The translations under genes and the position numbers were made by a program. Shown piece by piece: positions 9,047-18,348 of a stretch of DNA of 64,000 bases. Origin of the DNA: Nitzschia sp. pyKryTriq1 (taxonomy: Eukaryota > Bacillariophyta > Bacillariophyceae > Bacillariales > Bacillariaceae); contig OY101119.1 in assembly GCA_956465555.1 (NCBI GenBank), forward strand, positions 2,714,629-2,778,628, given 5' to 3'. The notes under the pieces are model-generated. The model had not been told where the DNA came from and ran no database searches. It was given only the letters and a program-made list of their open reading frames with translations. Numbering within the stretch: position 1 is the first letter of the stretch; every line of letters starts with the position of its first letter.

Positions 9047-9675
9047 CCCTACCGGTACTGGTAGTCTAGTCGGGAGCATCGATTTCAAGTACCAATCCTG
9101 AGAATGACCTCCATGTCATCATCCAAATCAAATTGTTCCAGTCTTCTAAATCAGAAGTCGGAATCACCATATCGGTATGATTCTTCTACATAGCCACACG
9201 CACAACAGGAGCCGAGCAACGGAAACACAATGCAACTGGTGATCGACAGACAGTCGATTCATGCGCGCTATGCGCGATTGATGACGTCGAGTGACGTGGG
9301 CCAAAGCTTCGATAGATGTCATGGTAAGAAGTTCCCTTCCCGAAAGCGATTTTAGATTTTAGACAGTGCTCATTCATACCGTTCGTACCAGTATGTTACC
9401 ACCTGGGTAGGCAGGCGGGTAAGATTATTCTCTTCTCCACCGACCGAAGAAGCGCCACCATAAACGTAGTGACCACACGAGAAGTACCGGTACTCGTACA
9501 GGCGGGTACAGGAGGTACATACCGGTACGGATAGATAGCGATCGAAGGGATTGCGTGTTTTCTATCCTGCTCACATCGCATGCGTCCTCCTGGCGTTGCT
9601 AATCGATTTCTGTTGCTATCACAAATCGGAACTCAATCCACTGCCGCGAGAAAGCCCTATTCTACAGTTGCGACA
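9047..9675. other. Spacer between the MITE and the DUF6824 gene
   Basis: Contains ACCGGTAC/GTACCGGT clusters around 9047-9065 and 9480-9530. No coding region is supported, although the DUF6824 frame is open upstream to an ATG at 9580. Confidence 0.5.
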
Positions 9676-11196
9676 ATGGACGAAACTGACGAGGATAGTG
9701 CTAGTGGTACGACTAGTGAAAACGGGGAGGGCCAGTGCTACAACGCTCCGCCACCCCCAGAACCATCAAGAAAGGACAACAAGTTACCAGCAGCAAACAA
9801 GCATGGTGGTGATAACGTTGTAGTCAATCAGGAGCAGCATGTCGTCCACCATCTTAGCGATAATGACGTACTACTAGGACGAGGTAAGCAGCCACCAGTT
9901 TTCTATCTTTGGAGATGAGCAGTACTACCATGAGCGATGCTGCTGGTAATCAAGCTGGTGTGTGTTCTTCCAACAGCCAAATTCTCTTGTTGTTGTCGTT
10001 GTCGTTGTTGTCGTCGTTTTTGCAGCTTATCATGTTTCCTTATTCGTTCTTTCCGACAAACCCTATCACTATTCGCAGGCACGGGCCCCAACGAATTCAT
10101 TGGAAACGTTCGTTTCCGCGCTCTTGTCCATCAAGTCTTGATGAGAAGTTGCGGCACTGGAGACTCCTTTGATACGACTGCAACAACTTCATCTTGTTCC
10201 TCCTCAAGGAGAACAAGAACCGAGACCACGAGCACTGTTAGTAGCCCACCAGCACCAGCAAACACTTCTTTTTCGTCAATACATGCTAGGACGGGTAGTA
10301 AGAGGGTCCCCCTGGCGCGTCAGGTCGTTGAAATGATCAAGTCGCGCGGCGGGCGGTTCTTGGAACGATTACGAGGGGAAGATTCTCGCTACCGCGAAGT
10401 GGACGATTCTATCGCAATCGAGAAGGCCAAGCAGAGCTTTCGTCACCAAATCAGAAGCACTCCTGCTGGACAGGGCCAACATCGCGTCCGCACGACTTCG
10501 TCGCTGCACCAGAACAACAAGAAACGCAAACGGATGGCAGATGACGAGGGTGCTGCTAGTACTAGTACTGCTAACTCCCGTCGTGCTTCCAAGTACAGCC
10601 GGCCGGTGGCCCAGCAAACAGCAAGGGGTGCTAGTAGTAGCGTCGCTGCTGCTTTCCACAACGAAACGACGAAGATACTCGATCAGACTGCCGCGGTGTC
10701 TCCAAGTACTATCGCAACCCTCGTCTCCAGACCTCTGCAACTCGTCGTGCAGCCCGACGGAGGCAACCACAGGAGCACGATGATCTTATCGCCCCAAGTA
10801 ATTCAGTCACTGCTGCGTAGTGGGGGCGGTGGTCAACAAGAGGAGAGGATCCAGCAGATTCGACCAATGCTACTGCCGCCGGAAGTTCTCGAGCAAGAGG
10901 AAGCCATCCTCCGTCGGGCCTCAATTGCAGCGGCCCTCTCGCGAGAATATAGTACTCTTGCTGGTCCTCCTCCCGGTTTGCTGTATCCGAGAGAGCTCGT
11001 TTACGGCGCACCCCTGTGGAGTGTTGCTGATATAATATCTCCTCTTTATGATCCTTTCACGGCTGCCAGATGGGAAGCTCGCCAACGCTACTTGAGTCGT
11101 GAAGCCATGCTTCTTCAAGCTAATTGCAATCCCTTGCTTTCGCCTCTAGATGAACAAGCACTGGCGCTCGCGCTCCAGCAAAGTCCTCCTCGTTGA
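9676..11196 (+). CDS. DUF6824 domain protein
   Basis: Two exons, 9676-9883 and 10079-11196 (GTAAGC donor, TTCGCAG acceptor, phase 1), make a protein of about 440 residues. The DUF6824 core spans the junction: DNDVLLGRG-TGPNEFIGNVRFRALVHQVLM, followed after a Ser/Thr linker by RVPLARQVVEMIKSRGGRFLERL and the WLEV-like segment YREVDDSIAIEKAKQSFRHQIR. The rest is low complexity with a basic patch (NKKRKR) that could be a nuclear signal, then a Pro/Ala/Arg-rich tail. DUF6824 is strongly expanded in diatoms and has no settled function; its compact basic core and disordered flanks suggest nucleic-acid or regulatory roles, which is inference. An in-frame ATG at 9580 would add 32 residues; 9676 (MDETDEDSA) is preferred as the start of the acidic head. 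Confidence 0.82.
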
Positions 11197-11214
11197 AGAT
11201 GAGGGCTCGATGAC

Positions 11215-11231
11215 GGGGGGGGGGGGGGGGG
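11215..11231 (+). repeat. G17 homopolymer
   Basis: Seventeen consecutive G, 18 bp after the stop codon of the DUF6824 gene, probably in its 3' UTR. The exact length is doubtful because such runs are hard to sequence. Confidence 0.8.
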
Positions 11232-11515
11232 CTCCGGGGTGTCATCTGCCGTCGTGCCGAAATCATCTCCTCGTAAATTGACGTACATTGTTGCTTGATG
11301 GACAGAAGAATTAATTTTCATGCATTCTCCGTAACGACATCCGAAAGAGCGTAGTACGTCCCTCCAAGAGAAAGCTGCAAGGGGCCACGGCAACACGGCT
11401 CGAATAAAGTAATTGCATACTGCATATTGTAATCCCTTGTATAGCTAGAGAGTAAAGAGTCTTAATTGGGTATATTGACGAAAGAAGAAATACAAGGGCT
11501 TTGTTCTTGGTGTCA

Positions 11516-13303
11516 TCAGCGTTGACAGACAGTGTGACCTTCGCTATCTGGCAACGTCACCCAGAGTCCCACAGCAGTCCAACCAGCAATGGTGAATATT
11601 GAAATCAAGTAGCTCGGAAGGTATATTTTTGCAACGGCCGCTGCCGTCTCTGCCATTTCTTCATTGGATTTGAGAAGAACGATTACAATCAAGGCACCCG
11701 GTAGAGCGGCATTGACAATGATTACCAGTTTCGCCAGATTAGGCACTCCACTCAATAATTCGCTACTGCAATCCAGTGCCAAGATCAACGCCACGACAAA
11801 GGCCGGGGTCAAAACAAGTCTGGAAAGACAGAACCATACATGAAGCCGCATCATTTCAGGTGGCGATCTGGGAACCGCCTGTATCATGCGCATCGAGCCA
11901 CTTCGAAACGATCTACCAAGATGATACAAGCGGGAGCTGTGCCGCCTCCGGCGGCGTTGGTAGGGACCAAAGTTAGGGTCGGACATTGCAGGATTTTGGT
12001 CCACAATAGTTGAAGCGTCCCTTCGTTGATCATCTATCGGATGGGTCGTATCCGATTCATCCTCTTGGCCAATATGCCGTGGCGAAACAAGGCTCGCTGC
12101 GACTATCATAGTCGAAATAGGAGAAGACGCCACTCCAAGCGTCTCCATTGCAGAACCAAAGAATCGAAGTGGACCGCCTCCCTCAAATAAGGCCTTTTGT
12201 AGGGGCGGAATGCAAGCGGTAACAAAGGCAGCAGCCATGGCAATAAATCCTGGAGATGTAATGGTTTGCTTAACCGCCTTCAAGAGTTCATGCAGGATGC
12301 TCAATTGAAGTTCTCCTGCTGGCCCATCATCGGGTGACGACTCCTCCTCGGCGTTAGGAGTTGACTCCTCTGGATCGCTGTGCCGATCGTTCACACTTTT
12401 CAGCACACATCCATCCTCTTCATCCAGCCCATCTGAATGTACACCGGAAGCTTTGTTGGAGTCATCGGTTGTATCTCCTTCTAAAGATACGGATCCAATC
12501 TCTGCTGCGATTGTCTGCCCTCCGTCGTCCGATCTGTCGTTCAACGCCGCAGATACACCATTTCTCGCCGTATTCTTTGCTAGTTCGTTCTCTACATTGG
12601 TTTTGACAGTTTCTTCGTGCCGCTGGGATGCCGCTTGCATTAACTGTCGATTTCCAAAAGACCAAAAGGCCAGTGACCAACTGAAGAAGTAACAAAAGAT
12701 CATTGTGGATGACTGGGCCACGCATTGTTTTTCTAGATATGCGGCATCCCCTTCCTCCAAAATGTATCCTTCATATACCACCGGAAATTCACAAAGAGAA
12801 GGAAAGATCAGAATGGGTAGTGCGACAATATTGGGAAAGGTGGCGGCTACTCGCAACGCGCGAAAATCTTGAGACTGGGCGATGATCCGACACCCGAAAC
12901 AGGTGGCGACGATGTAGCTGATTCCCAAGACAAAAAAGGCCCCCACAAAGACGAACCAATAATTGCCGACCGATTCAATAGTGACAGCAATCGCAATTGT
13001 ACTGTATATCAAGGGTATTGTGAGTGTATGAAAGGTAAATCGGGCCACCGTTCCGACCAAAGATCGCGGCAGAAACGGAGCTTTGCGCGGATCTAAGCGA
13101 TCGCCAAAGAATGCCACGCAAGGATATTGATGAGAGGAGACGATGACAAATAATGATACTGTAAGTAGTGAGTAGTGAGCCCAAGGGCCTCCAGATTAAA
13201 TTGACTTACAAAGGACTGCCAAGTATCCAACAGCGCCAATCACGAAAACTTTCGCCACCGATTGTGCCGAAGCAATGATCACAGAGCCAGTGGCAGTGGA
13301 CAT
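11516..13303 (-). CDS. PIN/PILS-like auxin efflux carrier family membrane transporter
   Basis: Two exons, 13210-13303 and 11516-13158, with the junction at the GTAAGT donor 13209 and TTACAG acceptor 13159, give 578 residues. The first exon supplies the initiator Met and helix 1 (SVAKVFVIGAVGYLAVL). The second adds RSLVGTVARFTFHTLTIPLIYSTIA, matching the RK.L..LVF..FLPCLIF helix of PIN/PILS carriers, and about eight more hydrophobic segments. A long acidic, disordered loop (about residues 200-300) divides two bundles, as in PIN proteins. The end carries NLAKLVIIVNAALPGALIVIVLL, the typical asparagine-bearing second-half helix, then a last helix. The substrate cannot be read from sequence; in plants the family moves auxin or related weak acids across ER or plasma membrane. 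Confidence 0.85.
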
Positions 13304-13877
13304 GGTTGTTGTGAGGTGAGATAGAGACTGACTCACTCACTCACTCAATTTTTGTTCACTTTACAAAAGGCCAAAATATCAAGTGCAGAGTCGCCTGGAA
13401 GATACAAGTAGACGACTTGTTCATGTTTGCGTCCGCAGTGGACTTCAGGTACAGGAGGTGCCGATAAAATTGATGATGAACTTCGAATAAGAAGATGATG
13501 GTGTGAATCATTATGTGTTGAGTGAATAGCGAGAAACGAGAAACCGCGTCATCATCGCGTCCTTCCTGCCTCGTCTCGCCTCATCGGGTGCGTGATGGTA
13601 CCGTACTGGTACCTGGTACCTGATGGTACTACTCGTCGTGGCTTTTTTGTGTTCTCCGCCTTCGCGTTTAATTGCTTGGAACGAACTTCGCGTTTTCTAC
13701 AAAAACGACCACTTCGAATGGTTTACGGTGCCTTCCCAAGAACAAAAATGAGAAGAGCGAGTTATGTTATTGATTATTGAGTGTTCGAACGCTTCTCATC
13801 TGTCTTCCCGACTTGGAGTAACGTCGTTATCCCATTTTCTATCATCTTGAATAAACCAAATAGAATCATACTGTCTC
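13304..13877. other. Divergent spacer between carrier and SGNH hydrolase
   Basis: Contains a short ACTC tandem tract at about 13330-13350 and a GGTACC/GTACTGGTACC cluster at 13595-13632. No gene is supported. Confidence 0.5.
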
Positions 13878-15704
13878 ATGCGCCCGTTCCAGAGCATTTT
13901 GATGGCCTACGTGATTGCAAACTCGCCCAGCCTTTTCGATTCCGGTAGGGGTACTCACCACTCGTCGTTGGTGGCACTGGCGTTTGCTGTAAGCCAGGCA
14001 ACATATTTTCGGAATGAGCATCCGAGCCAGCGATTTCAAGATCAAGTAGTAGCACGACAAGAAAGAAAAGCCTCCCACCAGTCGTATCTTACTATGAGCC
14101 TCCAAAGTTGGTTGCTCGATATCCACGTGCCTTATAGTATAATCGAATCATCGACATCATCGACATCCTCGTCTTCAGCGGAAGCTGCGCCTTTCATGCT
14201 TGCATCGATGTTGCCAACAGCACCGTTCGAGTTGGGGAGCCTGGTGTTCAGGATCCAACGCGCGGGAGAAAACATATTTGGGGCCCTGTTTTTTGTTGCC
14301 GTTGCCCAAGCATTTGTAGCTCTGATACAATATCGGACCAATCCGACAGGCCAGTTGATTGTTCCACCAGGCCTGACCATTGGGACAGTTGAGCCGACGC
14401 CGACGAAAATTTCGTCGACAAACATCACCAGCACCCAGCGGCCGGAACCGTCCCCACCAATACAAGATGATTCGCCCTCCATACAAGAACCACGACAATT
14501 CTTCCTTTCTCTCAATCTTGACGGCGATGACGAGGGCAACGACGGCAATCAAAACAAGCGGAAAACGATTTCGACCGAAGTTAGTCGGTACTCTCGAATA
14601 CTGAATCGACTCAATAAGAGTCTGGTGTTGTTGTTGCCCTGGGCCAGTCAAAAGCTGGGCTGGTTGTTGCGTCGAAATACTCATCTATTCCATTTCGGAT
14701 TCATCATATCACTGGCTAGCTTGTTTGATATTCCCAATCGGTGGTTTGTATCTTGGCAAAGGGAAAGGCTCTTGAGTGGAGTACCTGAAACCCCCCTCTC
14801 GCTACTGGAGGAAAAAGACTTGGCATCTGATAGAAGAACGAGTTCCATCGATGCGTCTGGTGGCACGAAGAAACCAATTGAAAGAATAATTGTCATTGGA
14901 GATTCTCTGGCCGTGGGATTGGGCAGCTGCCCAATCTTTGATGCAACCAAAAATAACTCTGTCCCTTTCAGTCGGATAGAAAATTTAAATGTTGATTTGA
15001 CCGATGAGTCTGTACCAGGCCCCTCCTTTCCAAGAGCCCTTGCCCAAACTCTCGCCGACCATTATCAAACAAAGGTTCACTGGCGATCGGCAGGGGTCGA
15101 TGGCGGTGATGTCGGGAGAATAAGTGAATATTGTTTGGATGTGATCAAAGAAGAAGCCGATCAGGGCCGGATTCCGGATGTGGTAGTCATCATGTGTGGC
15201 ATCAACGATCTCAAATATTTTGTCTCCAATCCTTTTGGCGCTCCGGGCCCTCGGATCTTTCGTCAACGATTGACGCAACTCCTTGGGAAAATCAAAGCCG
15301 TAGCACCCAACACAACCATCGTTCTACCCATGGTTCCGACTCAAATGTTTGACACCAACAGCCCATTAAATATCTTTCCACTCAATATCTTTTTGGATGC
15401 CGTTGTCGGCTTTTGGGATTCCCAAAAGAAATTGGTGGCCGAGCAATACCCGTCCGACAAAGTCCTCTACGTGGGGCTCCCGCCAGGGCAGGTATATGAC
15501 TGGTACCAGAATCTTCAAGAGGAGAGGGTCAAGCTAAAGCCAGACCTCAAAGAAGACTCTACTGGCAATATGGCTCCGACGGAAGAGGGTCTGATTGCCC
15601 CTGATGGGGTTCATCCAAGTGCCAAATGTTATGCTTTGTGGGCCCAGTTCTTGGGGAAACGTCTTGTAGCTTCTTGCGAAGAATCGACGGCAGTTCCTAT
15701 TTGA
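13878..15704 (+). CDS. SGNH/GDSL-family hydrolase with membrane-anchored N-terminus
   Basis: 608 residues. The C-terminal half (about residues 335-600) is an SGNH esterase fold: block I IIVIGDSLAVGLG (nucleophile Ser about 342), block III VVIMCGINDLKYF (Asn about 440), and block V APDGVHPSAKCY with the Asp/His pair about residues 576-579. It would cleave ester bonds of a lipid, glycan acetyl or small ester; the substrate is unknown. The N-terminal half has hydrophobic stretches (IFGALFFVAVAQAFVALIQY; KLGWLLRRNTHLFHFGFIISLASLF), so the enzyme is probably membrane-bound. The start is uncertain, because a later Met (MSLQSWLLDIHVPY) also precedes the hydrophobic region. Confidence 0.85.
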   Translation: MRPFQSILMAYVIANSPSLFDSGRGTHHSSLVALAFAVSQATYFRNEHPSQRFQDQVVARQERKASHQSYLTMSLQSWLLDIHVPYSIIESSTSSTSSSSAEAAPFMLASMLPTAPFELGSLVFRIQRAGENIFGALFFVAVAQAFVALIQYRTNPTGQLIVPPGLTIGTVEPTPTKISSTNITSTQRPEPSPPIQDDSPSIQEPRQFFLSLNLDGDDEGNDGNQNKRKTISTEVSRYSRILNRLNKSLVLLLPWASQKLGWLLRRNTHLFHFGFIISLASLFDIPNRWFVSWQRERLLSGVPETPLSLLEEKDLASDRRTSSIDASGGTKKPIERIIVIGDSLAVGLGSCPIFDATKNNSVPFSRIENLNVDLTDESVPGPSFPRALAQTLADHYQTKVHWRSAGVDGGDVGRISEYCLDVIKEEADQGRIPDVVVIMCGINDLKYFVSNPFGAPGPRIFRQRLTQLLGKIKAVAPNTTIVLPMVPTQMFDTNSPLNIFPLNIFLDAVVGFWDSQKKLVAEQYPSDKVLYVGLPPGQVYDWYQNLQEERVKLKPDLKEDSTGNMAPTEEGLIAPDGVHPSAKCYALWAQFLGKRLVASCEESTAVPI

Positions 15705-16061
15705 CAAAAACTATTTCAGCCGCAACAACACAAAAACACAGGGATATGTAACCAGGTGTTACTGTTTAAAAGTGGCAAAACTGTATGCGAAAAGTTCAAT
15801 GTCGGGTCTTCGATGATGAGTCGCTCGCCGGAGGAATGTACAGTACACTTTTACTGTGCGAACTTCGAAGAGTTCATCACACTGAGTGTGGCGATCTAAA
15901 GGCTGCGGATCGGAAGAATCAACACGAGGAGTCGCCGCAATAATAGTGGGTCGATAAGAGCTATCGTTGCTCGGACTGAGACGCGTGTCGTTTCCTCGCA
16001 CAAGAGTATGCATATATGGCACCCAGGAAGCCAACCTGCATGGCGAGCGGATGCACGACGG
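15705..16061. other. Convergent spacer
   Basis: 3' flanks of the SGNH hydrolase and PAP2 genes; no feature is seen. Confidence 0.55.
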
Positions 16062-16895
16062 TCAACCCGTGAAGGAAAAGCCAAACCCCTCACTCAGCAC
16101 GAGGTGTACAGCGAGGGTTGTCAGGCAGCCTGCAATTGTATCCAGGACATGGTGTGCTAGATAGTAGACCCGTCCCGTACAGGCAAGCAGAGCAATAGTG
16201 ACGCCCAAATTGGTGCGGCCTGCCAGTACTGCGGTAACAGCGAAGGCCATAGCGCCGGCTGCGTCCCCAGACGGGAAGCTTTCGTTGCCGCTGTGCTGAG
16301 CCATTGTTTTGGTAATGATCTGGAAGTGCTTGTTTTCTATGAATTTGGAGTAGCTTGGATTGGTGCAAGGCCGCTGCCTCAGAAAGGTCCGTTTGGCGAG
16401 CAAGACACAGACCAAACTTGGCATCCACAAAAATAGCGGGTAGACAGCCATAGAAAAGAGCTCGGGATTGTCAATCAAGCAATAGCATGTAGCGACCGAA
16501 ATCAAAGGGCACAGACTCAAGCTTTCCTGCCCCATGAAGACTTTCTTGTAGGGCCCCGAGTGACCCCTCAGTAGTGAGGCCCAAGCAGCCAGCAGCGGTA
16601 TCGTGAAGAGGATCGCGAAGACGAGTAACTTGACATTGAACGTTGGCGCCACTTGAGGACCCAAAACTAGACCCGTCCACATGGGACCGATCAAAAGGCT
16701 GGGAGTGAGACCGAACCAGTTGGCGGGCAGAGAAAATGCGAGCTCTACCAGATACGGGAGCGATCTTGCAAACAATGGCTTGGAATATTCTTCATCGGTC
16801 TCCCTGATCCATGTCATTAAATCCCTTTTCGTGCTAGACATATTCATTGCATCTAGTTCCTTCGAGGAGGGACGACTGGTAGGTAAACGACACAT
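16062..16895 (-). CDS. PAP2-family membrane phosphatase
   Basis: 277-residue integral membrane protein with the three PAP2/lipid phosphate phosphatase motifs: KRTFLRQRP (about residue 166), ESFPSGDAAGAMAF (about 203, the PSGH-type loop with Asp in place of His), and GRVYYLAHHVLDTIAGC (about 245, catalytic His). About six hydrophobic helices surround them, so the active site faces the lumen or outside. Members dephosphorylate phosphatidate, dolichyl/undecaprenyl diphosphates or related lipids. PSGD instead of PSGH and G-R in place of S-R in motif 3 are departures from the plain consensus; both occur in divergent members, so activity is likely but not certain. Confidence 0.87.
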   Translation of the reverse strand: MCRLPTSRPSSKELDAMNMSSTKRDLMTWIRETDEEYSKPLFARSLPYLVELAFSLPANWFGLTPSLLIGPMWTGLVLGPQVAPTFNVKLLVFAILFTIPLLAAWASLLRGHSGPYKKVFMGQESLSLCPLISVATCYCLIDNPELFSMAVYPLFLWMPSLVCVLLAKRTFLRQRPCTNPSYSKFIENKHFQIITKTMAQHSGNESFPSGDAAGAMAFAVTAVLAGRTNLGVTIALLACTGRVYYLAHHVLDTIAGCLTTLAVHLVLSEGFGFSFTG

Positions 16896-18348
16896 ACACT
16901 ACAAATACTACAGTATGTTTCTTCAGTTTGGTGTTGCGACTCTCTTGGGGGAACAAGGTAATGTAGACTACAAGTACAAGTCCTGCACTGAGTCAACCAA
17001 GGAAAAGAAATTTGGAAGCAAGAGAAAATCGGGAAAAGACGAAGCAGGAAGCAGGCAGGAACGACGGGGTATTATTGTGGATGTGTCATCATCAATAATG
17101 CCCAGATAATGCCGGCCGGGGAAATAGACCACCGGACGGTACGTAGATTACAGTGAGAGTCGAGCGAAGCGCTATTGGCAATTGGCATAGCGCACACATT
17201 TATTATTGTAGCGCTTTGGTGGAATGTGTTAAATAGGTACTTCCGCACGAAGCGAAGAATCATCGAGCGAGCGAAGCGAATGAAATGGCTGAACATACGA
17301 AGGTATGACAGCATGTATACGTACGTATGAAGTGTGGGTCCATTACCGCAGGTTCTAATATATGGAGACGAACGTCCCTAAAATCTTGCTACGACACAAT
17401 TTGAGAACACCCACACTCTTAAAAGTAAAATATGAACATTGAAATATTCGTGCGAGCCGAGCTCTCTCCGCAGGAGGCGTTCCCTCTCGCCTTCGTCTGC
17501 CCTCCCATCCTCCCTACTGTTCGTTCTCGTTCTAGACTGTTCTTGTGGCAAATGGCGTGATTTACTAGCCTTTGTCACCCGAGACTCTTGGAGTCGAGAT
17601 CCCTAGGGTGGGAATCGGGTGGGTTTACAAAACTATCTACTATTGTCTGCTTCCGCTTCCGATGATAGACTATTTTTACCTCGTTGGGTAAAAAGAAAAG
17701 TTTTATGGTGGTTTTCAATCCGTCTCTCGTATGGTTTCCTTCTCTTTTCCTCTTGGAACCTTTTAGTATTCGGTGAGTGGTATTTGCGCGTGACGTGGTT
17801 GGCCCGTAATGACTCCGGTGCGTGTGAGGTACGACTCGCCCCCGTCCGTTGCAAAGACTCAACAGAAACCACAAGTCTATGTACTAGACTACAACTGCCA
17901 AACAGGCACCGAAAATAGCTCACCACATAAAATGAGATTCACACCACATGAAATACATTCATCTGGTCAACCATGTGAAAGTCATGCAAGACTAAGGCTC
18001 GAAATCTTGTGTTGTTCGTTCGACTTCTTGTCTGTCCTTCGTTCGTTGGGGGTCTCCATTCATTCGACCGCGACCTCTTTTCTGTTCTACGAACAGTGTT
18101 TACGTGCCAGGTGCCAGCTCTTAGGTATCATCTGTTCTCGATCGAGAGAGCTGAATGACTCCTCCTCCTCTCTCCTACCGTACCGGTATCGAGGGACGTG
18201 AGACGTGAAGGTGTCTATTTATCTATTGCACTGCACTGTTGACACAGAAGTCAGTAGATCTCCGACGATTACATGAGATACTGTACGTGGATTGCCAAGC
18301 CAGCCAACGCAGAACTAGTCATCGCAACATTATAAGTGACCAAGTACC
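16896..18348. other. 1.45-kb spacer without a supported gene
   Basis: Upstream region of both PAP2 (-) and the ankyrin gene (+). Short frames at 17072-17314, 17575-17874 and 17809-18201 have no protein-like composition. Small GCGAAGCG/CGAGCGAAGCG repeats lie near 17165-17285. No tRNA-like cloverleaf was recognised. Confidence 0.5.

Noticed and set aside
10369-10770. Minus-strand ORF of 133 codons across the DUF6824 gene
   Set aside because: Shadow of the real plus-strand exon, with no recognisable domain.
16896-18348. tRNA or other structured RNA in the long spacer
   Set aside because: No T-loop GTTCGAATC-type box with matching acceptor stem was found by eye; a covariance-model scan would be decisive.
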